Source: Schizochytrium sp. CCTCC M209059 | Lineage: Eukaryota; Sar; Bigyra; Thraustochytrida; Thraustochytriidae | DNA: 64,000 nucleotides | Assembly: GCA_000818945.1 (NCBI GenBank) | Contig: KN805371.1 | Span: forward strand, 926,823 to 990,822 | Reading direction: 5' to 3' | Part shown: piece after piece, positions 31,364 through 41,894 of the stretch | Numbering within the stretch: position 1 is the stretch's first letter | How the letters are laid out: every line of letters begins with the position of its first letter | Notes under the pieces: generated by a model | The model's input: the letters and a program-made list of their open reading frames with translations, nothing else | Databases searched by the model: none | Told to the model about the DNA's origin: nothing | Made by a program: the position numbers and the translations under genes

Positions 31364-33042
31364 CGGCCAAGGGCACTGCAGGTGCTAGCACGGGGGAGGC
31401 CCCCACGGAGACCCGGTCGCAGACCGTAGCTTCGGCGCCCTTGTCCCCTTCGCAAGAACCAGAAAAGGCACCCCGCGTGTCCTCTCACGCATATGAACTC
31501 ATTAACGGGGTCGTTGCCAAAACGATCGCGGGCAGGACCGACATGAACCCAGAGAATGTCCTGGAGCTGCACGTATCCATGCTCGACTTTGTCGTCGCCT
31601 GCTACCCAGGCGAGCTCGATTACATTAGTAACGTTCTCGGCTTCTGTGCAGAGTATCTAGAGAAACAGGCCGATGCCGTGGTCGGTCAAAACCTCGACCC
31701 GCTCGTCATGCAGCTGCTTCGCGTGCCTCTCAAGCAAAAGGAACTCAGCTCTCTCGACATTCTTGAGCTCGTTCACTACCCAAACCTCATGGCGCGTCTA
31801 GAAAAGCCCGAGAGTAAGATGAAGGTCGCACACTGGTTTCTGCAACACGTGCTCGCGGATCCTGACCTCCGCCTCTCAAAACCGCAGGAAGTGAACTCTC
31901 TTCTCGCCTTCATTGCTCCACTGGTTTCGAACACTGGGTCTGACACCAGTGGCGGAGGCGAGGCCACGGCCATGTCGGCCGCCTTTGAGGCCCAGCAACA
32001 ATCTGTGGCAAGATTTCTGCACCGTCTGGACGCGGACGACCCGGCCACTTTCTTTGAGTTGCTCGGTATTGCACGCAAGCAGCTCTCCAAGGGTGGCGTC
32101 GATCGGATTCGCTTTACTTTGCTTCCTCTTTCGTCTCGGTACATTGCGCTGGCGGAGAGGATTGTCGCGGCCCGCGCGGGCACTGGGGAAAATGGTGATG
32201 ACAAGGGCAATCTCATTGATCAGAATGAGAATGAGGAAGACGACGATGACGATGACCTCTTGGGTCTGGGATCCTCCAAGCAAGGCAAGGGGGACGCCGT
32301 GAGCCTGCGCAAGGTTTTTCAAATCCTGCACGAGATTGCCTCCGTCCTTGGCGCCGTAGTAGAGCTGCAGCAAATGGCGCTTCGTGTCTTTCTCCAGGCT
32401 GCCCTATGCGCCGATCGAGCAGGTGAGCAGGAAATCGCGTATGAACTCATGGTCCAGGCCTTTACCTTGTACGAGGATGTTGCAGACTCCAAGGAGCAGG
32501 TACGCACGCTGCCCATCCTCATTGGCACCGTCATGGAAACGCGCGGCTTCGACAAGGATAATTTCGAGACCCTTTGTACAAAGCTCACGCAGTACGCCGC
32601 TCGCCTCTTGCGCAAGCCAGATCAGTGCCACATGGTCCTAGCCTGTTCGCACTTATTTTGGCACCTTGAGCCGAAGCGTCCCCTTCGGGAAGGCGAAGAC
32701 GGACCGCCTGCTGGCCAAGACATCAAGCGGGCTCATGAGTGTTTGCAGCGCGCGCTGCGCATCGCCGACTCTTGCATGACACCGTCGACGCATGTCGCGC
32801 TTTTCGTGCATATTCTTAACCGCTTTCTTTACTTTTTCGATGCTGGCATGGAAAAAGTCACTGCCGAAAAGGTTAGCAACCTCATTGCACTCGTCAAGCA
32901 GAATCTTGACGAGATCGACACCGAGTCCGAGGAGCGCTCCGCCGCCGAGACGCACTTTGCCAATACCATTGCGCACGCTAGAGCCCTCAAAGAGAAGCAG
33001 CCAGAGAAATACAGTGCGCTCGATCTAAGTTCATTGCCGTAA
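30148..33042 (+). CDS. VPS35: VPS35, retromer core subunit
   Basis: The 964-residue alpha-solenoid protein begins MAAPAGRGRGAARMRNRGPQ. Family signatures are the N-terminal EECAFHMNRAIDANNLEDAI and the invariant PRLYLM at residues 125-130, which contacts VPS26. Further matches are LRGLFLRNYLLKMTQDKL, ENFGEMNRLWVRMQHQG-like helices and, near the end, CAHL-type repeats (MVLACSHLFWHLEP, HVALFVHILNRFLYFFD). VPS35 scaffolds VPS26 and VPS29 on endosomes for cargo recycling. A disordered acidic insertion (about residues 325-440) contains an Asp-Ala run, and a second acidic patch sits near residue 695. The ends match known VPS35, so the gene appears complete and intronless. Confidence 0.95.
31318..31366 (+). 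repeat. (GCAGAC)n coding microsatellite in VPS35
   Basis: Eight or so hexamer units encode alternating Asp and Ala within the disordered acidic insertion. The frame is kept whatever the copy number. Confidence 0.85.
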
Positions 33043-33273
33043 ATCACAAGTTGCCTTCTCATTTCTTTACTCGACTCTTCTCAGCGACCCTGCCAAGAGC
33101 CCTTTTTTTTTTGTTGCGGTGCCGAAGATGCAGGAAAGCATTTCATGGGTCCGCCGAGGGAAATCTTTAATCATATTCTTTACTTTTTAGAAAGTCTCTT
33201 TGTATGTGTGCGCGAACGAGTAGCACCTTCATTTCAGGCGGTGTCAATAGCATCTCTGGGCATAAAGATTCCC

Positions 33274-34389
33274 CTACTGGTCTTTTTTGAAAGAGTCATC
33301 CCTATGCACGATGGCAGCCTCAGTCGAGCCGGAATTTGTAATATAATACGAGTATAGTGATTCGCCGTCCTGGCCCAACCAACTTTGAATCCTGAGTTTG
33401 AGAGAGTTCCACGTGTCCTCCAGTGAAGATAAGAGAAGCCGTTTGAGTCGGCCTAACGGGCTCGGATCAATCGCGTGCTCAAGCGCCTCTTGCACTATAT
33501 TCAATAATTCCTGCACGGTCGTAGAGGCCAACAACCTTGGGCGAATCTCCGGAATGTCTTCTTGACCACTGCGAGTGAGTTGCAGTGCAATCCACATGGA
33601 AATTGCGCCTGGGAGCGCTTGGGGAAGTACGAGTGGTTCGCGTTCAGTGCTGTTCGGCTTTTCCATCATCAGGTTATCCCAGCGTTTATACAGACTGCAC
33701 ACCTTCCTGAGCTGCGCCTTAATATGGTTGTAAAACCGATCGTTGCTGTCATCAGGCTCGATAAATTGTACCCTCAGTGTCTCCAGGCCGCCTTGCGTGA
33801 GGTTTGGTGACTGCTCAAGGTGGACAACGCGACATCCTCGGAACCTTAGAAAGAACTGGCCATCCGGCCTGCGCTCCGCGGTTTCGATTTCGACCTCAAG
33901 CCCAAACCAAAGGGGCCCCTCCTGATTCATTCTAGGCACAAGGACGAACCTTGCATTCCTATTGCCTTCCCTCGCACGCACAATCGCCTCGAATGCAGGA
34001 TCGAAGGTGTTTTCATCGAGAGTCTCACCAGGCAGCATGAAATTATCGACCATCTTGCATGGCAGAAATCCTTCACTATTTTGCCGACGGTTTGCATTGT
34101 ATGCCTCGACTCTAGCGGGAAAGGAGCGCTCGATAAGTTCAAGTAGATCTTGATCTACTGTAAATTCGGTTTCAATATCTTTGCGGCAATAGGGGCAGGT
34201 CGCCGAACGAATTTGCACATGTCTCGCAAGACAATCCAGGCAGTACGTATGGCCGCAGCGAGTCCTCGTCGGCGGATATACGATCTCGAAGCAGATTGGG
34301 CACGAGTGATCCTCCTGCGCGGGTCCATTGTCGTTGGCGACTGGGTCTAGATTGCCTGCGTTCGCCCCCTCGGCCGAGTTGATCACCAT
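33274..34389 (-). CDS. RING-finger / LON-substrate-binding-like protein
   Basis: The first in-frame ATG is at 34389 (MVINSAEGANAGNLDPVAND), giving 371 residues. A C3HC4 RING occupies residues 30-68 (CPICF, CGHTYCLDCLARH, CPYC). The central region (about 125-205: VLVPRMNQEGPLWFGLEVEI, FFLRFRGCRVVHLEQS, ETLRVQFIEPDD) follows the pattern of the LON N-terminal substrate-binding domain found in the LONRF ubiquitin ligases. The remaining helical part (ALPGAISMWIALQL) fits the same domain's C-terminal bundle. It is likely an E3 ligase acting on cytosolic protein quality control, but this is inference from the family. It converges on VPS35. Confidence 0.8.
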   Translation of the reverse strand: MVINSAEGANAGNLDPVANDNGPAQEDHSCPICFEIVYPPTRTRCGHTYCLDCLARHVQIRSATCPYCRKDIETEFTVDQDLLELIERSFPARVEAYNANRRQNSEGFLPCKMVDNFMLPGETLDENTFDPAFEAIVRAREGNRNARFVLVPRMNQEGPLWFGLEVEIETAERRPDGQFFLRFRGCRVVHLEQSPNLTQGGLETLRVQFIEPDDSNDRFYNHIKAQLRKVCSLYKRWDNLMMEKPNSTEREPLVLPQALPGAISMWIALQLTRSGQEDIPEIRPRLLASTTVQELLNIVQEALEHAIDPSPLGRLKRLLLSSLEDTWNSLKLRIQSWLGQDGESLYSYYITNSGSTEAAIVHRDDSFKKDQ

Positions 34390-34747
34390 CGTGGCCAAGG
34401 TTGAGATTCCCAGCAGGCCACGTTGTCTCGCCGCAAGCTTTCCACTCCGAGCAGCGCGGCTTCGGCACGCCTTCTGGCCTCGGCGCCGCGGCACGTACTA
34501 GCTTCGGCCTTCCCTGCCTCTCCTGCCTCCTCCCCGCCGCGCGCGTGCCGGCAAGGCTGCCCGAGCTACTTTGCTCAACGCGCGTCGAGTTTCTGTTTTG
34601 CGATGGCAAGTTCTGCACGTGTCATCCCAGAAAAGGATCCTAGTAGGACGACGTAGGCCCTACCTACTGCTCGCCGCGCACACCCCCCGTCTCCAATTTC
34701 TTCTTTATATAGTACTGGCCTTCTCGGATGAGATTCTCGAGATGGAT
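34390..34747. promoter_or_regulatory. Promoter of the RING-LON gene
   Basis: A GC-rich leader lies just upstream of 34389. Beyond it an AT-richer part reaches the 3' end of the next minus-strand gene. No gene was seen. It is also the boundary between the ordinary left part and the accessory region. Confidence 0.4.
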
Positions 34748-35704
34748 TCATATAATCAGTTTGGCAAGCGCGACTAGGCCTAGCGTGTAGTTTCCATTCT
34801 CCAGCTTGTACTGGAATACACCATACGAGCTCCCAACGTATTGCTCTGGGTAGTTTGTAGCATAACCTTCCACAGGCTCCCTCGCAATCACAAAAAGGGC
34901 GTCTCCACTCGTACTAGCTGCAACGTGATATCCAAACACACCGGAGTACATCGGCCCCAGGGGGTGTTTCAGGACTTGACTCCGCTCCCAAAGACCACTC
35001 TCTTCCGATAATTGAAAAACGTCAATCCGCCCGGTACTGTGAAACCCCCCGCAAATCACGCCGTACGACGCGGTACTGCTCGTGTCATCTCCAGTGGGAT
35101 ACGAGCTGAATCTATTACAACCAGAACTGTAGGTGCCGGTGCTCGCCTGCTTGAAAAGGAAACCATATGTACCCGTGCAGTCCAAAGTGCTGCCCTCGAG
35201 ATTAGAGGTGACGAGGGATCCCGTGCAGCCACAATAGCTCGCGCATGCACTCGCAGTATAAACAGAGGTTGTACTCAAAACAGTGGACCAAGTAACACCT
35301 TCGAAATACGTACAATTATTACCGAATTGCGACTCTGAAAATACCTCCGATGATGAGGGTTGGCTCATGAATATGGCGCTATCGGATATCGTGGCCGTTG
35401 CGGTGGCATAGCTGGACAAGAGGTCGACATCGTAAGATATTTCGAGAGTCTGGTAGTATTGAAAGGCCTCGGATGTCTCATTCCTCTTGAAAACTTCAGC
35501 CCGACCCCAGTTTAGTTCATCGTATGGCCCTGCACTGCTCGCCACGAGTCAATCTCCGTGAGCATCAATTGAAGAACCTCCCAAAAGACCCCCTGCGATC
35601 AAAGGCGCCTCCACCATCGTCGCCTCCTCGGCGAATTGGGTTGCGTGCACCGAGGTCGACGCTGCGGCAAGCGTCAACGCGCATGCTGCGAGTCGACGCA
35701 TCAT
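34748..35704 (-). pseudogene. FG-GAP-like secreted protein gene with in-frame TGA
   Basis: The ATG at 35704 opens a clear signal peptide (MMRRLAACALTLAAASTSVH, probable cleavage after VHA). The mature chain runs to residue 51 (GGSSIDAHGD), where a TGA (35549-35551) interrupts it. The same frame then continues for 266 codons (LVASSAGPYDELNWGRAEVF). The local pattern, G-D-stop-LVASSAGPYD...GRAEVFKRN, is the FG-GAP/beta-propeller repeat in which a Trp normally occupies the stop position, so a TGG to TGA change is likely. The mature part has several Cys (GCTGSLV, CTYF) and N-glycosylation sequons. A last propeller-like piece (RIDVFQLSEES, YGVFQYKLENGNY) follows. It is either a recent pseudogene or a readthrough gene. 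It lies beside the RCC1 surface gene, on the same strand. Confidence 0.6.
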
Positions 35705-35840
35705 CACTCGAAGCCCGCGCCGTGTCTGATCGGTTGGGCGTTTTTATGTATAAGGAGTGCTGAATAAATAGATCACTGTAACATGGTTTTTTAAGTGACA
35801 TTTCTTCTCACCAGAGCCGGGCCTCGGTATTTACCATCTC

Positions 35841-37379
35841 TTAATACTGTTTCCTCCTGCACGAGCAAGACACGATGACGCGTTTCAAGCAAGGCCCCAG
35901 ACATGGTATGGCGAAGACGACAGGCCAGCCAAAGCAGAACCCGGCGGCGGCAACAGCCCCCGACGCCACCGCGGCGGTGCCGACGACCGCCACGCCAGCT
36001 TGCGCCGCCGGTTTCTCAGCGATGGCATTTCCGATTGCAGCGAACCCGCCCACGGGGCTCGCCGTCGGCTGCTGCGTTGGCGCCTCCGTCGGGATTTGTG
36101 TTGGGAGTCGCGTTGGTGCATTGTTTGGTGTATTTGTCGGTGCACTGGTTGGTGCTATACTTGGCGCATCTGTCGGCGCATCCGTCGGTGCAGCTGAGGG
36201 GAATTGCGTTGGCGTATCAGTTGGAGCATTGGTCGGCGCGTTTGTCGGTGCATCGGTTGGCGTATCAGTTGGTGCATTGGTTGGGAATTGCGTTGGCGCG
36301 TCAGTCGGTGACATCGTCGGGGCGGGCGTACTCACAATCGGCGTGCAAGTGTACGCGGGGATGATCGTGGGCTGGATGGGATTCTCGGCGCTCGAGTCAA
36401 TCTGGCCGTAATAGTTGTAGGCCCAGCAGACCGTAGTCCCGTTCTTCATATTGAGACAGGCTCCGCTACTGGCGCTCCCTAGTGCCGCCACTGTACCGTC
36501 CTCAATCATGCCCCAGCCGATTGGACTGAGGTAGTATTGGTGCGCGCTCGCATCCGAGGAAAACAAGTCACCGTAATTGCTTCCGACGCCTCGCACGGTG
36601 CCATCTTCTGTCAATACAATAGTAGTGCCGCCGGTGATGCGGATACCCACGACGGGGTGCGGCATCCACGTCATTTTCGTCGGCTGAACGGCGCTGTCCG
36701 AGGTCGTCCCATCGGCCGTGAGTTGGCCATACTTGTTGTTTCTCCAGCACCACCAATAAGAATCCTCGTCGCGGGCGCACGCGACATATGTGCCGAGTCT
36801 GACTTCGACGAAAATGGAGTCAACATCTTGTATGTCCTTGAACGTGGTATAGGGTGTAGAAGAAGAAAGGGAATTAAGTCCCATCTTGTTATTGGTGTTG
36901 TATCCTCTGCATTGCAGTTTATTCGCCGACGTAACGACGCACAAGGTGCTGCCGTCGAAGTCCATATCGATTATGTTGTAGGCCATGTGCGTGGGCGTAG
37001 GGAGATAAGTTTCGCTGCTGGTGGACCAAAAATTATATTGGTTGTATCCCCAGCAATACAAACGGTTCGATGAGGTTTTGGCACATGCCTTATTATTGGC
37101 AAATGCAATTTTGTCAACGGTGGTATAGCGCAAGTTGCCTGCAACTTGCACCGGCGTAGTATACGCATTGTTGGTAGTTCCATCGCCGAATTTTCCCTGC
37201 ATATTCTGCCCAATGGACTCGATCCTGCCATTGTCGAGCAGCACGTGCATTGCGTTTCTCGTAAAAGAAACAGCAACCGGCGTTGCACTAAACCCTGTGA
37301 TGATCTTGGGGCTATCCACCGAGACCATGTCGCCCGTGTCGCCGGTTTGCATCAAGAAGCCGTAGGAGTCGTACCCAGC
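35841..37379 (-). pseudogene. Second RCC1 propeller, stalk and membrane anchor, in frame after a TGA
   Basis: This continues, in the same frame, the gene at 37380-39032 after its TGA. It encodes a second RCC1-like propeller (SIGQNMQGKFGDGTT, RLYCWGYNQYNFW, VRLGTYVACARDEDSYWWCW). A second Thr/Pro stalk of the PTDAPTxxPT type follows (about 36080-36330), then a hydrophobic segment (AGVAVVGTAAVASGAVAAAG) with further Cys and a short basic tail ending CSCRRKQY. It has no initiating ATG or signal peptide of its own near its start, so it makes sense only as part of the upstream protein. The architecture is therefore signal-propeller-stalk-propeller-stalk-membrane, broken by one stop. It may be inactive, read through, or restored in other alleles. 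Confidence 0.6.
36080..36330 (-). repeat. 12-bp minisatellite encoding a PTDAPT-type stalk
   Basis: Period-12 units (four residues, P-T-x-x on the minus strand) with drift between copies, encoding the second extracellular stalk. Confidence 0.8.
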
Positions 37380-39032
37380 TCACGCGATTTGCCCGTCGCT
37401 GTGCTGAAAATTGCACGATACGAAGCTGTTGGTGAACGTCGTGGAGCAGGTCTCGCCGAGGATTTCGGGCTCGGTCGGTGTTGCAGTTGGCATTGCAGTT
37501 GGCATTGCTGTTGGCAGTGCAGTCGGTGTTGCAGTTGGCGATGCAGTTGGCATTGCTGTTGGCATTATTGTCGGCAATGCTGTTGGCATTGCTGTCGGCA
37601 GTGCAGTCGGTGTTGCAGTTGGCATTGCTGTCGGCAGTGCAGTCGGTGTTGCAGTTGGCGATGCAGTTGGCATTGCTGTTGGCATTATTGTCGGCGGTGC
37701 AGTCGGTATTGCAGTTGGCGTCACAGTAGGTATCGTAGTCGGTATTGCTGTAGGCGTCACAGTAGGCATCGTAGTAGGCATCGCTGTAGGCAATGCAGTC
37801 GGCGTCGCACTCGGCGCCGGCGTGGGAGGCTGGCAGTAATAGGCAGAGACTTCGACCGGAGCGACTGGAGTTTCTGCGCTCGGGTGTATCTGGTTATTCG
37901 AATTGTATCCCCAGCAGTATGTCGTGCCGTTCTTCATCTTGAGGCACTCCGACCCAGAGGCGAAGGGCGACATGGCCATGACTTCTCCGTCGTCAATGTA
38001 GCCCCATCCGATGGGCGCGATTGTCGCCGTCGTCGCAGTGGTATCTTCGGAAAATGCATAGTAAAAATTGGATCCAACACCGCGCGCCGAGCCATCCTCG
38101 GTGATGAATTGCAAGGTCCGACTTTTGAGCTCGTACGACGATAGCGGGTACGGCAGGGTCGTCATTTTAGTCGCAAGGACGCCGCCACTGGAGGTCGTTC
38201 CGTCGGCGGTGATTTGACCGTAGGTGTTGTCGCCCCAGCACCACAGATAGCCGTCGCTCTTGCGCGCGCAGCCGATGCCCATTCCGAGCTTGACCTCGGT
38301 AAATCCCGACGTGAGCCCCGTGACGGTCGTGAAACTGGTTGCGACGTACGTTGTCGATGTCTGGCCGGTGCCCAGGATGTAAAAACTGTTCGTGCCTCGA
38401 CACTTGACGGCGCCGGTCGTGGTCACCACGCAGGTGGCTTGGCCATTGGTGGCGACATCGATGGAGTTGTAATTGGCGACGGTGGGGGAGGCCGCGGTCG
38501 TCGAGCCCACGCCGTAAAGTTCACCCCAGCAATACGCAGCCTTGTTCAGCGTCACCAAAGCGCACGTCGTGCCCGCACCCACAACAACTTTCGTTGCGGT
38601 GTAGCTCTGGATGGTACTGGGCTGCGCTGGCGTTGACCTTGATGTGGTGGTCCCATCGCCGAGCTGTCCCAAGCCGTTGTAACCCCAACATTCCACCTTT
38701 CCCGTATCCAGCAGCACGCAGGCATGCCCGGCGCTGGACATGGCCATATCGACGGGCGTCGAGCTGAATCCAGTGATGTTGACGGGCGACTCGACTGAAA
38801 ACGATGAGCCGGTTTGTAGAAGGCCATAAGTATCCGCGCCCGCGCATGCGATACGCCCGTCGGTGTACCGCAAATCGCAGGTGTTTAGGTTGGAGGCTAG
38901 TGTTTTGGAGCAGGCCGATGCGAGGCACGATCGAGCATGTTCGTTTAAGATAGCGAGAAGGGCGGCCAGCGAGAGCACAAATGCGCTTCCCCGTGAGTGT
39001 GTGCGGTCGCGTTGACGTCTTGGCCGCGACAT
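37380..39032 (-). CDS. Secreted RCC1-propeller protein with Thr/Pro stalk
   Basis: The start is the ATG at 39032 (MSRPRRQRDRTHSRGSAFVL), which gives a basic n-region and hydrophobic core (AFVLSLAALLAIL) typical of a signal peptide; the frame further upstream is not plausible protein. The 550 residues hold an RCC1/BLIP-II-type beta-propeller with repeated CWG-x-N motifs (KVECWGYNGLGQLGDGTTTS, YLWCWGDNTYGQITADGTTS, TTYCWGYNSNNQI). A Thr/Pro stalk of about 110 residues in four-residue periods follows (PTAMPTATPTALPT type). After CNFQHSDGQIA the TGA at 37380-37382 ends it. By comparison with the first copy (GRIACAG), the TGA occupies a Cys position. Such proteins are usually cell-surface recognition or adhesion proteins. 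Without the following part there is no membrane anchor. Confidence 0.7.
   Translation of the reverse strand: MSRPRRQRDRTHSRGSAFVLSLAALLAILNEHARSCLASACSKTLASNLNTCDLRYTDGRIACAGADTYGLLQTGSSFSVESPVNITGFSSTPVDMAMSSAGHACVLLDTGKVECWGYNGLGQLGDGTTTSRSTPAQPSTIQSYTATKVVVGAGTTCALVTLNKAAYCWGELYGVGSTTAASPTVANYNSIDVATNGQATCVVTTTGAVKCRGTNSFYILGTGQTSTTYVATSFTTVTGLTSGFTEVKLGMGIGCARKSDGYLWCWGDNTYGQITADGTTSSGGVLATKMTTLPYPLSSYELKSRTLQFITEDGSARGVGSNFYYAFSEDTTATTATIAPIGWGYIDDGEVMAMSPFASGSECLKMKNGTTYCWGYNSNNQIHPSAETPVAPVEVSAYYCQPPTPAPSATPTALPTAMPTTMPTVTPTAIPTTIPTVTPTAIPTAPPTIMPTAMPTASPTATPTALPTAMPTATPTALPTAMPTALPTIMPTAMPTASPTATPTALPTAMPTAMPTATPTEPEILGETCSTTFTNSFVSCNFQHSDGQIA
37463..37830 (-). repeat. 12-bp minisatellite encoding a PTAMPT-type stalk
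   Basis: About thirty units of period 12, with a higher-order repeat of roughly 110-120 bp (the block at 37490-37600 recurs at about 37610-37720). This points to recent unequal exchange. Confidence 0.85.
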
Positions 39033-39479
39033 GGTGGTATGACGCGGCAGGAGGCTCCCGCCCTCAATCCGCACCCAGCGTAATCGCGCTGTACGCCGCT
39101 TTTCATTGCACAAGTCTGCTTTCCACTTGCACATACGTATCATGCGTGCATTCGTTTCTTTGTTTGAACGCGGCCCGGGCGCGGGTATATACCGCGGTCG
39201 ATCATTTGTTGCATGCATTGTGGCATGTTGTTGCAGGTCACCGCGCCCTTGATCTTCGGCGACCTTAGAGCAGCGGCAGGACTCGCTCTCGCGACAGGCC
39301 CGATGCGCGTGGTGGCGTTGCGACACTGCCGGCGCTGGAGACCTCGACAATGACGTTATGGATGTCGGGCTTGACAAGAAGAAATGTTGGAGGAGGATAC
39401 TGCCGGTGTTGGAGACCTCGACAATGACGTTATGAATATCGGGCGTGAGGAGGCTTCCATCGGATTAGCATTATGATCT
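39033..39479. promoter_or_regulatory. 5' region of the RCC1 gene with a 46-bp direct repeat
   Basis: This is the upstream region of the minus-strand RCC1 gene. Two direct copies of a 46-bp sequence (39325-39370 and 39399-39444, four or so mismatches) lie 74 bp apart. Nothing else was recognised. Confidence 0.45.
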
Positions 39480-40480
39480 CTGCTCAAACCAGCTGTGCTT
39501 GAAAGGATCTTTCCGCACACTCGAAGAAGCAATTTGGCGAGCGCAATTGTGCCGCTTATTTCCGTGAGAACGTACTCTCACAAATGCGCAGATTCATCGC
39601 TCAGATCGAGAGCCAGCACTTGGAGTGTCCGGAGCCCAGGGCAAGACTTTTCCAAAAGCACCTGAATGCCCTTGCAGCCGAAGCGTCAGGCTAGCTGAGC
39701 AATAGCAATCTGTGCAGCGAATTGAGGACCAGAGATTGCTTGATCCTGACAATGCAGGACGTCCTGAAAGCGAGCTCAAGCAGCTACCGCGGATCCAACG
39801 AGGCCGTTGAGAGAAGCAGCCAAGATAGCGTCGGCACTGTGAGAGCTCAGCGAGTGCAGCTGCCTCGAACAGAGAAGATGAGGCCTTTTCCAAGCATTGA
39901 AAATGCTGTCGTAGAAGCTCGAAGGGCGCAAAAGGTGCGAAAAGAGGCGATCTTGTCCTTGAAGCCTTTACTACAGGAGGACGCGAGGACACAGCGCCTT
40001 ATCCAGTTCGCTCAGAGAGCAACGAGACCGGCATCATCGCAATCAGCCATTTGCGATGAACATGACAAGCCAGCGCGGCTGTGCGGGCGAGGTTCGTGCA
40101 GAGATTGAGGAGCGGGAGCTGGCCCAGCTTTCACCCGGACAACGTTGCCGAGCGTATATCACTTCGGAGGAGCCCGTGGAGGACTCGAAGCAATTTCTTA
40201 CGAATGAATTTATACTCGATAAGGCGGAGCTCAACCACGACAGATTTTGCAATCTAGCCTCGCCGGCCTTCCTTCGGGTGTGACCCTCTTCAAGGTGGGT
40301 GAGACTGTGATTCGCGACTTTGGCCACTTCACGTCGATTTATCGCAAGGAACCTGACAAATGGGCACCACTCACCTTCCGAAAGCTCTATCCCTCGACCT
40401 CCAGAGCCCTCGGCAGCATCGTGAGGCGGTGCTACAGAGGGCCAAAATGCTTGGCGAATGTACCCACAGACAGTCATAGT
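39480..40480 (+). pseudogene. Decayed coding sequence of unknown family
   Basis: Plausible protein pieces on the plus strand change frame several times. An early piece has RRFIAQIESQHLECPEPRAR (about 39590-39650). A middle piece has VEARRAQKVRKEAILSLKP (about 39910-39965). Another reads EERELAQLSPGQRCRAYITS (about 40108-40165), and the last reads FKVGETVIRDFGHFTSIYRK (about 40290-40350). Stops and shifts separate them and no splice sites explain the changes. The parent family is unknown; there are no reverse transcriptase or transposase motifs. Confidence 0.35.
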
Positions 40481-41894
40481 CTTCTCAAAAATCCAGTATC
40501 ACACCACCTACCACACACCACCACATGTCTCCATACTAGCCTTGATTTCTGATAGCCCGCATTTACCACATCATGACTTTGGTATGGTGTCCGGTGTTTG
40601 TAAATCGACCGGGGTGGTCTGGTAAATACAAAAAATTATGCATTTGGCGTGCTGGGCGTGTTCACACAGAAGCATGGACATTACGAAGGTTATGAAGGTT
40701 ATGGAGGTTATTAAGTTACCAAGCTTGCTAAAGTTTCCAAAGTTTATAAAGTTACGAAAGTTACGAAAGTTACGAAAGTTACTAAGATGAGGTTGCCAAA
40801 GTTGTCAAAGTCGCCAATGCTCGAGCCAGCCTCCGTAGCAGCAGCAGTCTTAGGCGAGCCGCGCACGCGCGCACGTCCGCGCACAAGCCAGAGCCGGAGA
40901 GCGGCCTTCGAGGGGAAGCAGAGTGCGTTAGGCCCGAACACGCGAGCCATCGTGGGAGACTGCGGACGGGAAGTCTTTTCGGCGCGGAAAGTGGCCAAGA
41001 CGCCGTCTCCTCCGCCTACTAGTAGTAGTTTCTGGCCGCGAGCGACTGCCAGCATGGCCAATCAACCAGCCCAGCACAGCCGCAGCACAGCCAGCTGGGT
41101 TGGTGCGACGCACCGTGCCACGCCCTTCTTCTCCTCTCTCTTCCTTGCGCCAGCGCGTGCCGCAGATTCGGGCATTTCCCCCTTCCCATCTTCCCGGCAA
41201 AACGACAGCCGCTGGAGCCGCCCAGCGCAGCACGGCCATCGTGGCAGTGGCGGCAATTTGCCCGACCAGCGCAGCTCAGCCTGGTGCAGTGCAGTGCAGC
41301 CTGTGCAGGCCCCGAGACATCCTACCACCCGCGGATAGATGGGTGCAGGCAGCCCTTTGCGATTCGAGGGGGAAAGGCTGCGGACAGACGGGCTCGCGCG
41401 ACGTGTGCACGCCTACTTCTTTCTTTCACGCACGCGCAGGAGAACGGCCGCCAGCCATGCTGGGCAGCGGCTGCAGCCAGCGGCGTTGTGCACACGCGCG
41501 CACACACACACACGCACCCCGCCCCTTGGATTTTATAGGGAGAGAAGAAGAAGGAGGGCCTCGAAAAAATGCGCGGCACGCGCGGCGAATAATTCTTGTT
41601 TAACCCCTTCCAGCACAGTATCGTTTACACACTACAAGTCAACACGTGGCGCGAGGGAGTATTATGGAACTTTTATGCAAATGTCCCCTCTCGGCTGGAG
41701 CGAGGGCGGTAGGAGTTGCGCGCGAGCAAAATCGATTCGCTGCACGAGAGCGGAGAGCGAGGTCGAGGACGCGCAGCCGCGGGGGCGAGGGGAAAGGCGC
41801 TCGGGTGCGGGCAGCCGCGCGCGAGAAGGGGCGCGCGGTCGAACGAACGAAGAGGGCCGCGGCAAGTCCAGACCGTGTCTCTGTGGGACCGACC
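40481..41894. promoter_or_regulatory. Upstream region of the TIR-NACHT-WD40 gene
   Basis: It includes a run of drifting 9-bp units of the AAAGTTACG type (about 40683-40815, best at 40749-40783), a CA run (about 41496-41515), and a GC-rich leader. An in-frame ATG at 41664 would add 77 residues of Arg/Ala-rich low complexity to the downstream gene. I regard that as leader, but it cannot be excluded. Confidence 0.4.

Noticed and set aside
37380..37382. Selenocysteine at the RCC1 TGA
   Set aside because: Cys-to-TGA fits, but no SECIS-like element was recognised, and the neighbouring TGA replaces a Trp. A nonsense change or readthrough is simpler.
39480..40480. Retroelement remnant
   Set aside because: No reverse transcriptase, integrase or protease motif, and no terminal repeats. 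It was kept only as a decayed coding sequence.
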